From the NCBI GenBank assembly GCA_937876095.1, contig CALFIE010000010.1:1-64000 (forward strand): a stretch of 64,000 nt of DNA, read 5' to 3'. Below the pieces are notes generated by a model, which saw nothing but the letters and a program-made list of their open reading frames with translations, had not been told where the DNA came from and searched no databases. This stretch comes from an uncultured Flavobacteriales bacterium (GTDB lineage: Bacteria; Bacteroidota; Bacteroidia; Flavobacteriales; Weeksellaceae). The translations under genes were made by a program, and so were the position numbers. This document shows, piece by piece, positions 57,807-64,000 of the stretch. The stretch's first letter is position 1; every line of letters starts with the position of its first letter.

Positions 57807-58373
57807 TTAGAAAAACTTGCCTCTTTGTCGCATATTTGGGTTGTGCATATGCTTTTGCATAGAAGGCATCTTCAGTTGCTCTTTCATCATTTTTATTTGC
57901 TCGGTCATCATTCCAGAAGTATCTAATCTTTTGGCTTCTTCTAATAATTTTTGCGCATCTTGCTTTCTCCCTTTTTGTAGCGCAGTTGCTGCTAAATTTA
58001 GGGTTGCCATTGCACGATCGTGTTTCATATTCAGACCGTATTCCAATGCTTTTTTCATATAAGGTTCTACTTTTGCAGGATTATCTTGTGCCAAAGTAAG
58101 ACCTTGTAAATAGTGGAAATAACCATATTGCGATTTATGCACTTGCGACTCATAATTGGTGATGTGTTTCAACCAATCTCCCGCTTTTTGCATATTTTGC
58201 TTACGCAATTGCCAAAAAGCCAACAAAATATATTCATTTTTGAAAAATAAAAAAATAGGAATGGCAGAAAGTATCACCAAAACAATTCCCCAACCAATAT
58301 TTCGGTTGAACATCAAAAAAATTCCTGCAGCAATCATAATTGCAGCGATTACAAATTTTATATACTTATTCAT
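57807..58373 (-). CDS. Membrane-anchored TPR-like protein, unknown
   Basis: A 188-residue protein. Two close N-terminal helices (about residues 6-23 and 27-43) are followed by a helical soluble domain with TPR-like units (YGYFHYLQGLTLAQDNPAKV, then HDRAMATLNLAATALQKGRK). A Met/Gln/Lys-rich tail ends in NMRQRGKFF. The function is unknown. It has its own promoter (58396-58403) and shares a terminator with the efflux operon. Confidence 0.82.
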   Translation of the reverse strand: MNKYIKFVIAAIMIAAGIFLMFNRNIGWGIVLVILSAIPIFLFFKNEYILLAFWQLRKQNMQKAGDWLKHITNYESQVHKSQYGYFHYLQGLTLAQDNPAKVEPYMKKALEYGLNMKHDRAMATLNLAATALQKGRKQDAQKLLEEAKRLDTSGMMTEQIKMMKEQLKMPSMQKHMHNPNMRQRGKFF

Positions 58374-58380
58374 TGTATAG

Positions 58381-58689
58381 TTTTAAAAACGGGTACAAAG
58401 ATACTAAAATGCCTTGTAAGTGTGAAGCGAAAAAACGGTCATTATTTTATAGGATTTGTTTAAATTTTATTCAATAAAAATACTGCATCTTTCTTCATTA
58501 TCTTAATTAAATAAACTTTGTTTATTCTTTTCTTTAACATTAATAAATTCAGTCAATTAAGTTCAAGAGATAAGAAATCAATAAATTGATTTTTAATTAA
58601 AAATCATTAAGTAATAGACTCTTAATTCCTTAATGTTACAACAAAATTTTAAAATCTAAACATCCGTTTATTAATAAAAAAAGGAAAAC
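58381..58689. other. 309-bp AT-rich gap with palindromes
   Basis: No gene is visible. It holds the -7 element of the TPR gene, the inverted repeat AATAAAC-TTT-GTTTATT (58510-58526), and the perfect 18-bp palindrome GATTTTTAATTAAAAATC (58588-58605). The latter lies about 100 bp downstream of the folA stop on the minus strand and could mark a weak hairpin or a protein-binding site. Confidence 0.5.
58396..58403 (-). promoter_or_regulatory. Candidate -7 element of the TPR membrane protein gene
   Basis: The minus strand reads TATCTTTG, an exact TAnnTTTG match, 23 bp upstream of the ATG. Confidence 0.55.
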
Positions 58690-59193
58690 CTATTTCTTTG
58701 TTGGAACCTCTATTCTCTTAAAAGTTTGAAAACAGTAATCATACGCATTATCTTCATCTTTTTCAAAACAAATTTCTTCTGTTTTCTCCCAAATTTTTTC
58801 CTCTATTTTCGGAAAAAAAGTATCGGCTTCCCAAGTTCCTTTTACCAGCGTAACTTGTAATTCATCTGCTAAATCTATGCTCTGTTCATAGATTTTTCCA
58901 CCACCTATTATGCAAATATGCTCATCAATTTTTTTACCAAATTTGATGGCTTCTTTTAAACTACCCACAATCAAAATACCCTCCTGAAACCAGTCTTTTT
59001 TGCTAGAAACTACTATATTGGTGCGATTTGGCAAAGGTTTACCAATACTTTCGTAGGTATTTCTCCCCATTATAATTGGGTGACCAGTCGTTAATTCTTT
59101 GAAATGCTTCAAATCTTTTGGCAAATGCCAAAGTAACTGATTTCCAGCACCAATCTCATTCTGAAGTCCCATTGCAACCACAATTGTTATCAT
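58690..59193 (-). CDS. folA: Dihydrofolate reductase
   Basis: It reduces dihydrofolate to tetrahydrofolate with NADPH. I start at MITIVVAMG (167 residues); an in-frame upstream ATG at 59220 lies beyond the promoter. Motifs are IGAGNQLLWHLPKDLKHFKE (active-site loop with W and D/E region), IIMGRNTYESIGKPLPNR, and ICIIGGGKIYEQSI (NADPH glycine region). The 5' UTR would be very short because the -7 element is 16 bp from the ATG. Confidence 0.95.
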   Translation of the reverse strand: MITIVVAMGLQNEIGAGNQLLWHLPKDLKHFKELTTGHPIIMGRNTYESIGKPLPNRTNIVVSSKKDWFQEGILIVGSLKEAIKFGKKIDEHICIIGGGKIYEQSIDLADELQVTLVKGTWEADTFFPKIEEKIWEKTEEICFEKDEDNAYDYCFQTFKRIEVPTKK

Positions 59194-59207
59194 TTTTTCT
59201 AATTTGT

Positions 59208-59229
59208 ACAAATTTAGCACTAAATTTGT
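59208..59229. promoter_or_regulatory. Palindromic back-to-back promoters for folA and the lemA operon
   Basis: ACAAATTTA-GCAC-TAAATTTGT is a perfect 9-4-9 inverted repeat. Its minus-strand half gives TAAATTTG facing folA (59209-59216). Its plus-strand half gives TAAATTTG facing the lemA-type gene (59221-59228). The two -7 elements are four bases apart and should compete for polymerase. Confidence 0.55.
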
Positions 59230-59271
59230 ATATTTGGCTTCAAATTATTAAACAACAAAAATTTATAAATT

Positions 59272-59880
59272 ATGAACAATAAGGGATGTTTTGGTATCGG
59301 AACCGTAGGTTTGGTACTTTTAGGTATAGTTGCACTTGCTATATTTTGGGGATTTGGTGCATACAATGGTCTTGTAAAAGGCAACAATGAAGTCCAAGAA
59401 AAATGGGCAAATGTAGAAACTGTTTACCAAAAAAGAGCAAATCTGATTCCTAATTTAGAAAATGCAGTAAAATCGTATTCTAAATTTGAACAAGAAACAC
59501 TTACCAAAGTAGTAGAAGCCAGAAGCAAAGCAACTTCTATCACGATAGATTCAACCAATATGACCGAAGCAGATATGGCAAAGTTTCAGGCTGCACAAGG
59601 CGAATTAAGTGGTTCTTTAAGTAGATTGATGGCAGTAGTTGAACAATACCCAAACTTGAAAGCAGATCAACAATACATCGATTTCCAAAGAGAATATACT
59701 GCTATAGAAAACAGTATTCGTGCAGAAACCGTAACTTATAACGGAGCAGTTAAAGATTTTAACAACAGTGTTCAAACTTTCCCAAATAGTATTTTAGCAA
59801 GCATTTTTCCTAAATTTTCTGCAAAACCAATGTTTAAAGCAGATGCAGGTGCAAATAAAGCTCCAGAAGTTTTCAAATAA
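59272..59880 (+). CDS. LemA-family protein
   Basis: A 202-residue protein. The N-terminal helix (GIGTVGLVLLGIVALAIFWG, about residues 8-27) anchors it and a long four-helix soluble domain follows. The family signature NEVQEKWANVETVYQKRANL and IPNLENAVKSY is followed by EYTAIENSIRAETVTYN. The precise function of LemA proteins is unknown. It heads a three-gene operon with two TPM-domain proteins, a common arrangement. Confidence 0.95.
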   Translation: MNNKGCFGIGTVGLVLLGIVALAIFWGFGAYNGLVKGNNEVQEKWANVETVYQKRANLIPNLENAVKSYSKFEQETLTKVVEARSKATSITIDSTNMTEADMAKFQAAQGELSGSLSRLMAVVEQYPNLKADQQYIDFQREYTAIENSIRAETVTYNGAVKDFNNSVQTFPNSILASIFPKFSAKPMFKADAGANKAPEVFK

Positions 59881-59882
59881 AA

Positions 59883-60311
59883 ATGAATCCATTTCTCAGC
59901 AATTCACAAATGGCTTCCCTTGTGGAAGCCATTCAAACAGCCGAAGATTATTCTTCGGGTGAAATTAGAATTCATATAGATTCCACTTCTGATGTGAAAA
60001 ACGCAAAAGTGGCTTTTGAAGTTTTTAAAAAACTTTGTATGCACCAAACTACTGAGAGAAATGCGGTGTTATTTTATGTAAATTTTGAGCAGAAATACCT
60101 CACAATAATTGGTGACGAAGGAATTCATAAAAAAGTAAAACAATCTTTTTGGGATCGACTTCACGACCAAATTACCACCGAGTTTGCCAACGGAAATTTT
60201 TACGACGGACTTAGAAATGCCGTTTTAGAAACCGGTGTAGAACTCAAAAAATATTTTCCAGTTTCTGGCGAAAATCCAAATGAATTATCCAATGAGATTA
60301 GTTTCTCTTAA
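59883..60311 (+). CDS. Soluble TPM-domain protein
   Basis: A 142-residue TPM (YgcG-type) domain protein without signal peptide or membrane helix. Characteristic parts are AIQTAEDYSSGEIRIHIDST, RNAVLFYVNFEQKYLTIIGD and FYDGLRNAVLETGVELKKYF. It starts 2 bp after the lemA-type stop. Its end overlaps the next gene by up to 32 bp, so translation of the pair is likely coupled. The function is unknown. Confidence 0.9.
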   Translation: MNPFLSNSQMASLVEAIQTAEDYSSGEIRIHIDSTSDVKNAKVAFEVFKKLCMHQTTERNAVLFYVNFEQKYLTIIGDEGIHKKVKQSFWDRLHDQITTEFANGNFYDGLRNAVLETGVELKKYFPVSGENPNELSNEISFS

Positions 60312-61098
60312 ACTCTTTTTTCTACTGTTGTTTGCAAGTTTCCACTTGCAAATTTCTGCACAAAAAGTCCCGAAAAAACCAGACATCCTTTATCCTGTAT
60401 ATGATAAAGTAGGATTGCTGTCTGATTCGGAACGAGAAATTCTGAACCAGAAACTGATCAAATTTTCAGATTCTACTTCTACCGAAATCGAAGTCATCAT
60501 CATACCAACTACAGGTGGTGAAGATGTCAATTATTTAGCTACTTTGTACGGAGAACAATGGGGAATTGGGCAAAAAGACCTTAATAATGGGATCGTTTTT
60601 CTGATTGCAACAGAGGATCGCAAAATGTCGATACAACAAGGTCGTTCTGTAGAGAAATATCTTACAGCATCGGTTGCTGGTCAGATTATAGATTATTTGG
60701 TAACACCTTACTTCAAACAAGGGCAATATTACGAAGGCATCAATCGCGGAACTTCTGCAATTATGGATGCGGTGAAAGGTAAATACAAACCTCTTGCAAA
60801 AGACAATGAAGAAAGTGGCGGAATCAATATTTTTGAAATCATCATCATCGTATTTATCCTGATTTTGGTTTTCAGTTTTCTTTTTAGAAATAATGATAAT
60901 GGCGGAAACGGAAATTTTGATGACGATGAAGATGTCATCTTATCAAGACGTGGACGCAGAAGTTATCCTGGTGGATTTTTCCCATTTCCGGGAAGTTTCG
61001 GAGGTGGCGGTTTCGGAGGTGGAAGTTCAGGTGGAGGATTTGGCGGTTTCGGAGGAGGCGGAAGTTTCGGAGGAGGCGGTGCTTCAGGTGGTTGGTAA
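60280..61098 (+). CDS. Membrane TPM-domain protein with Gly-rich C-terminus
   Basis: A 272-residue protein. A signal peptide (KLFFLLLFASFHLQISAQ) is followed by a TPM domain (about residues 38-165; VGLLSDSEREILNQKLIKFS and TEIEVIIIPTTGGEDVNYLA), a membrane helix (IFEIIIIVFILILVFSFLF), and a tail. The tail has an acidic patch (NFDDDEDV) and a long Gly/Phe/Ser run. ATGs at 60280 and 60292 are both possible; the second gives a more typical signal peptide. It is the third gene of the lemA operon, anchored in the inner membrane with the TPM domain outside. Confidence 0.9.
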   Translation: MNYPMRLVSLKLFFLLLFASFHLQISAQKVPKKPDILYPVYDKVGLLSDSEREILNQKLIKFSDSTSTEIEVIIIPTTGGEDVNYLATLYGEQWGIGQKDLNNGIVFLIATEDRKMSIQQGRSVEKYLTASVAGQIIDYLVTPYFKQGQYYEGINRGTSAIMDAVKGKYKPLAKDNEESGGINIFEIIIIVFILILVFSFLFRNNDNGGNGNFDDDEDVILSRRGRRSYPGGFFPFPGSFGGGGFGGGSSGGGFGGFGGGGSFGGGGASGGW

Positions 61099-61142
61099 AT
61101 TATTTTTTTAAAATTTCTAAAAATTCTTCTTTCAATAAAAAT

Positions 61143-61173
61143 AAAAAAGCAACTTTTTACAGGTTGCTTTTTT
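61143..61173. terminator. Terminator of the lemA-TPM operon
   Basis: AAAAAAGCAAC (61143-61153) and GTTGCTTTTTT (61163-61173) form a perfect 11-bp stem with a 9-base loop and a T-run on the plus strand. It also suits the convergent GIN-domain gene. Confidence 0.88.
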
Positions 61174-61198
61174 TTATATAATAACATTGTATATTTTT

Positions 61199-61999
61199 TT
61201 ATTTCAAATAAACATCACCACCACTACTTTTTCGGATATTGGTTTGTAAATTCCCTAGCTTAAAGACGGTAATTTCACCAGAAGATGATGCATTTGCATT
61301 CAAAATTTTAGAAACAGAAACCACAATATCTCCACTGCTAGAAGCATCTAAATCAGCATTTTCTACTTGCAAATCTCTTGCTATAACATCTCCAGATGAA
61401 TTAGAAGAAATCTTGGCATTTTTGGCTTTTCCACTGATTTTGATGTCTCCAGATGAAGACGAACTCACCTCTAATTTCACTGCCCAAATTTTTCCAGAAA
61501 AATCACCACTGCTATTCGCATTTATGATTAATTCATTGGCTTCTAAATTCCCCGAAATATCACCAGAACTAGAAACTTCAACCGTAGTTTTGTCTTGTTT
61601 GAAGGTATCTTTTACCGAAATTGAACCACTTGAATTTGCCATCAATTTGGTAAAATCTTTAGCATAGATTTTGGCCTTTACATTTTTAGTAGAAAACACA
61701 CCTAATTTAGATTTTACGTAAATTTTTAAAAGTCCACCTTTGTTTTCTACCATAATTCGATCTATGATATCACTTGGTGCAGAGATTTCTACTTTTTCTT
61801 CGTTACTTTTATAGATTTCAGCATCTATAGAAGTGGCAACTGCTATTTCATCAAAATTTCCGGTAATGGTTTTGCTGGTAATTGGACCTTTTCCTTCATT
61901 AGCAATTGAAAAAGGAAACACGGTTTCTGCTTTAGTAGAATTAGCACAAGACAGCAATAGAATCGCTATTGCAAAAATGGGCATTAGTTTTGTTTTCAT
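61199..61999 (-). CDS. GIN-domain (DUF2807) lipoprotein
   Basis: A 266-residue lipoprotein. The signal ends in AILLLSC (lipobox Cys at about residue 18). After a short linker, the DUF2807 head domain has about eight successive rungs carrying an S-S-G-D/E/S motif at intervals of about 20-25 residues (NSSGSIS, SSSGDIS, NSSGDFS, SSSSGDIK, NSSGDVI, SSSGDIV, SSSGEIT, SSGGDVY). This regularity suggests a right-handed beta-helix. The function of the family is unsettled; adhesin-like annotation is by analogy. It is monocistronic and convergent with the lemA operon. Confidence 0.9.
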   Translation of the reverse strand: MKTKLMPIFAIAILLLSCANSTKAETVFPFSIANEGKGPITSKTITGNFDEIAVATSIDAEIYKSNEEKVEISAPSDIIDRIMVENKGGLLKIYVKSKLGVFSTKNVKAKIYAKDFTKLMANSSGSISVKDTFKQDKTTVEVSSSGDISGNLEANELIINANSSGDFSGKIWAVKLEVSSSSSGDIKISGKAKNAKISSNSSGDVIARDLQVENADLDASSSGDIVVSVSKILNANASSSGEITVFKLGNLQTNIRKSSGGDVYLK

Positions 62000-62178
62000 A
62001 ATTTTAGACTTTATGTATATAAGACTACTTCATTAGCTAAAATGTTACATCTTTTTCTAAAAAATTAAAGAAAAAATTATTTTCACTTTAAAAATGAACA
62101 AAATTTACGCTAAAAAACAAGAATTTCATCATCAAAAAAAAATTAATATTAATGATAATAAAACAGCATCAATAAGAA

Positions 62179-63069
62179 CTAAATTACATCTTTCAAGAAA
62201 GGAAGTCCACCTTGTGAACCTTTGTTAGCAGCTACTTTTCTGGATACATCATTCCCAAATTTCACACAATCTGAAATGGAGTTTCCGTGACAATAAGCAA
62301 TGGCAAAACTTGAAGTAAAAGCATCTCCCATTCCCATTTTGTGTGCCATTTCTTCGGGATCATTTCGATAATATTTCATTTCATTCCCATCAAAAAAAAC
62401 GGTAGAATTGCTATCATCTCTCACAAAAAGTTTATTGGGTAATTTTTTCAAAATATCTTCTCTACTTTCCTCTCCGAAAATGGTTGATAAATCATTACTT
62501 TTTGCAACAATAAATTCGGCATAATCGATAATTTCTAAAGAAAGTGGCTTTGCTGGTGCTGCATAAATCCCAATTTTCACGCCCAATTCTTTACATTTTT
62601 TGAATAAATATTCCACCGCAGTCATCGGAATTTCTAACTGCGTAAGAACCAAATCAGCCTGAAAAATTATTTTTTCGGCGATATCTATGTCAAAATGATT
62701 CAAATCATTATTTGCAGCAGGAACTACCACAATTGACGTTTTTCCTTTAGCAGAAGTTACATAAGCAGTTCCTGTTTCGTGTCTTGTTTTTTCAGCCACA
62801 AAACCTACATTTACGTGTTCATCTACCAAATTCCTAATCACTTGTTGACCATAAGGATCCATACCAACTGCACCCACAAAATAAACACTTGCACCTAATC
62901 TTGCAGTTGCAACAGCTTGGTTTGCACCTTTCCCTCCAAAAAAATTTTCAAAATTTTTGGCTAAAACCGTTTCATTGGGTTGCGGATGATGGTCGGTATT
63001 CAGAACCAAATCTACCGATGAACTACCAACTATTACAATTTTTGGTTGATAGGTGTTTTTTATTTTCAT
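62179..63069 (-). CDS. PfkB-family sugar kinase, ribokinase-like but divergent
   Basis: A 296-residue kinase with the ribokinase N-terminal signature IVGSSSVDLVLNTDHHP and FFGGKGANQAVATARLGA (about residues 41-58), and VGAVGMDPYGQQV. The C-terminal catalytic region reads MGMGDAFTSSFA where ribokinases have a TGAGD-type motif. The catalytic Asp is kept but the anion-hole Ala is Met. The NPAPA and NExE motifs are replaced by YAAPAKP and AKSNDLS. It binds a sugar or nucleoside by fold, but ribose as substrate is uncertain. It is a stand-alone gene; no rbs transport genes are nearby. Confidence 0.8.
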   Translation of the reverse strand: MKIKNTYQPKIVIVGSSSVDLVLNTDHHPQPNETVLAKNFENFFGGKGANQAVATARLGASVYFVGAVGMDPYGQQVIRNLVDEHVNVGFVAEKTRHETGTAYVTSAKGKTSIVVVPAANNDLNHFDIDIAEKIIFQADLVLTQLEIPMTAVEYLFKKCKELGVKIGIYAAPAKPLSLEIIDYAEFIVAKSNDLSTIFGEESREDILKKLPNKLFVRDDSNSTVFFDGNEMKYYRNDPEEMAHKMGMGDAFTSSFAIAYCHGNSISDCVKFGNDVSRKVAANKGSQGGLPFLKDVI

Positions 63070-63119
63070 AGATTTTATAATAAGGAGTAAACTTAAGATA
63101 TATTATTATGAACAAAAAA

Positions 63120-63761
63120 TTAAATTACACTAATTTCTATTAATTCTGTAATAAATTTTACAGGCGAGTTTTTTGCAGAAAAAGCGATGTAAGTTGCATA
63201 AAAACCTTCACCATAGCCAGTTTCGAATGCTATCAGGTTATTAGGTGAAGATTCATTTAGTTTTAACAGTGCAAATTGATCGATGGATCCGTTTTCATCA
63301 AAAAAATGTTCGTGGAAAAACTCTTCGTAAATCCCCATAAAATCGGCTCCTTTTTTCTGAAATAATTCCTGCTCTAAATTATGAAGCATTTCTTGGGTTT
63401 CAAAATCCATAAAACAGCCCATTCCTGATTCTACCGGGAATCCAAAAATTTCGTCTTTTTGCAAGTCTTTTAGGTTTTGACCTTCGCAAAGTGCCATTTC
63501 CCAATGTGTGATTTCCTCTTGTGAAAACTGAATTTCTACATAAGCAACACAATTACTGTCTTTTTCTTTATGAATAAAAATCGGGAAATTTCCTAAAGGA
63601 AATTTTTGCAAAAAAGATGGTTTATCTGGCGTAATCAATGGATCACTTGCAACCAAAAAACCCGAACTGATGTAAAGATTTCCTGCATCGAAAGTTTCTA
63701 AAAGTGGAGTTTCTACAAAATTTTTGGAGAAAATTTTTTGAAGGTTTTCTAGGTGACTCAT
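63120..63761 (-). CDS. DUF4241 protein
   Basis: A 213-residue cytoplasmic protein resembling DUF4241. It has GNLYISSGFLVASDPLI near the N-terminus, FPVESGMGCFMDFETQEML in the middle, and LIAFETGYGEGFYATYIAF near the C-terminus. The function of the family is unknown; related proteins occur in immunity or toxin contexts, but no toxin gene is next to it. It is about 70 bp downstream of valS on the same strand, with a hairpin between. Confidence 0.85.
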   Translation of the reverse strand: MSHLENLQKIFSKNFVETPLLETFDAGNLYISSGFLVASDPLITPDKPSFLQKFPLGNFPIFIHKEKDSNCVAYVEIQFSQEEITHWEMALCEGQNLKDLQKDEIFGFPVESGMGCFMDFETQEMLHNLEQELFQKKGADFMGIYEEFFHEHFFDENGSIDQFALLKLNESSPNNLIAFETGYGEGFYATYIAFSAKNSPVKFITELIEISVI

Positions 63762-63792
63762 TTATTCGATTTAAGAACTAAGATAAAAGAAC

Positions 63793-63821
63793 AAAGACTT
63801 TTAAAAATAGTAAAAGTCTTT
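63793..63821 (-). terminator. Probable terminator of valS
   Basis: AAAGACTTTT (63793-63802) and AAAAGTCTTT (63812-63821) form a perfect 10-bp stem with a 9-base loop, followed on the minus strand by a T-rich stretch (GTTCTTTTATC). Confidence 0.65.
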
Positions 63822-63831
63822 TACTTGTGAA

Positions 63832-64000
63832 TTACAATGATTTCAGTTTCTCCTCCAATAATGCAATTTTTTCTTGTGCATCTTGTAGTTTTTTGCGCTC
63901 TACTTCTACCACTTCTGGTTTTGCATTGGCTACAAATTTTTCGTTAGACAATTTCTTCTCTACCGAAATTAAGAAACCTTTTAAATATTTAATTTCTTCT
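63832..64000 (-). CDS. valS: Valine-tRNA ligase, C-terminal end (partial)
   Basis: The last 55 codons read EEIKYLKGFLISVEKKLSNE, KFVANAKPEVVEVERKK and LQDAQEKIALLEEKLKSL, then stop. This is the C-terminal coiled-coil arm of ValRS, which binds the tRNA corner. The gene runs out of the window at 64000. Confidence 0.88.
   Translation of the reverse strand, partial: EEIKYLKGFLISVEKKLSNEKFVANAKPEVVEVERKKLQDAQEKIALLEEKLKSL

Noticed and set aside
1..64000. CRISPR array, insertion sequence, prophage or toxin-antitoxin system
   Set aside because: No regularly spaced repeats, transposase motifs, phage structural genes or recognisable toxin pairs were found on reading.

Overview
The window is AT-rich DNA (roughly one third G+C by eye) from a member of the Bacteroidota, class Flavobacteriia, most likely on the Weeksellaceae (Chryseobacterium/Cloacibacterium) side. 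Supporting signs are a NuoG without its molybdopterin domain, two proteins with type IX secretion (T9SS) C-terminal sorting domains, Bacteroidota -7 promoter elements (TAnnTTTG), a GIN-head lipoprotein and a cbb3-type oxidase. Family assignments come from reading motifs; no database search was run.

Region 1 (1-8435, minus strand) is a respiratory complex I operon, nuoA-B-C-D-E-F-[outer-membrane-type protein]-G-H-I. The nuoI end is damaged. After about 94 codons the reading frame passes without a stop into a GC-rich fragment of an alphaproteobacterial heat-shock sigma factor (RpoH), which looks like a chimeric junction. Region 2 (8.5-20.4 kb) is housekeeping: a GNAT-type protein, a zinc metallopeptidase, a YigZ-type protein, ribD, a DUF349 protein, aroE, a secreted nuclease, a lolE-like permease, rbfA, a TPR protein and methylmalonyl-CoA epimerase. 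A tRNA with anticodon CAT follows at 20463-20536.

Region 3 (20.6-41.0 kb, minus strand) is a large T9SS surface protein followed by a polysaccharide (capsule/EPS) locus of about 17 kb. In transcription order it encodes Wza-like export, a Wzc tyrosine kinase, a UDP-GlcNAc 4-epimerase, a UDP-HexNAc 6-dehydrogenase, a Wzx flippase, glycosyltransferases, an FkbM methyltransferase, two paralogous Wzy-like membrane proteins and an asparagine-synthase-type amidotransferase. Together these suggest a Wzx/Wzy polymer containing GalNAcA, possibly amidated.

Region 4 (41-53 kb) holds an OmpW/porin-like protein, recX, glyA, a small orphan protein, and a compact oxidase operon: Rrf2 regulator, ccoN, a ccoO with an extra cytochrome domain, and two small unknown membrane proteins. 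Two matching inverted repeats, both with 10-6-10 geometry, flank the regulator gene. A DUF72 protein and nrdA-[82-aa ORF]-nrdB follow. Two oppositely oriented copies of a GC-rich dispersed repeat lie between the ribonucleotide reductase genes. Region 5 (53-64 kb) holds a MacAB-like ABC efflux operon on the plus strand, a TPR membrane protein, folA, a lemA-TPM-TPM operon, a GIN-domain lipoprotein, a divergent PfkB-family kinase, a DUF4241 protein and the 3' end of valS.

A recurring oddity is a set of intergenic islands built from reiterated short words, often with the reverse-complement words on the far side of an AT-rich spacer. They lie inside operons or directly upstream of genes (nuoE/nuoD, nuoD/nuoC, recX/glyA, upstream of nrdA, between the ABC genes).
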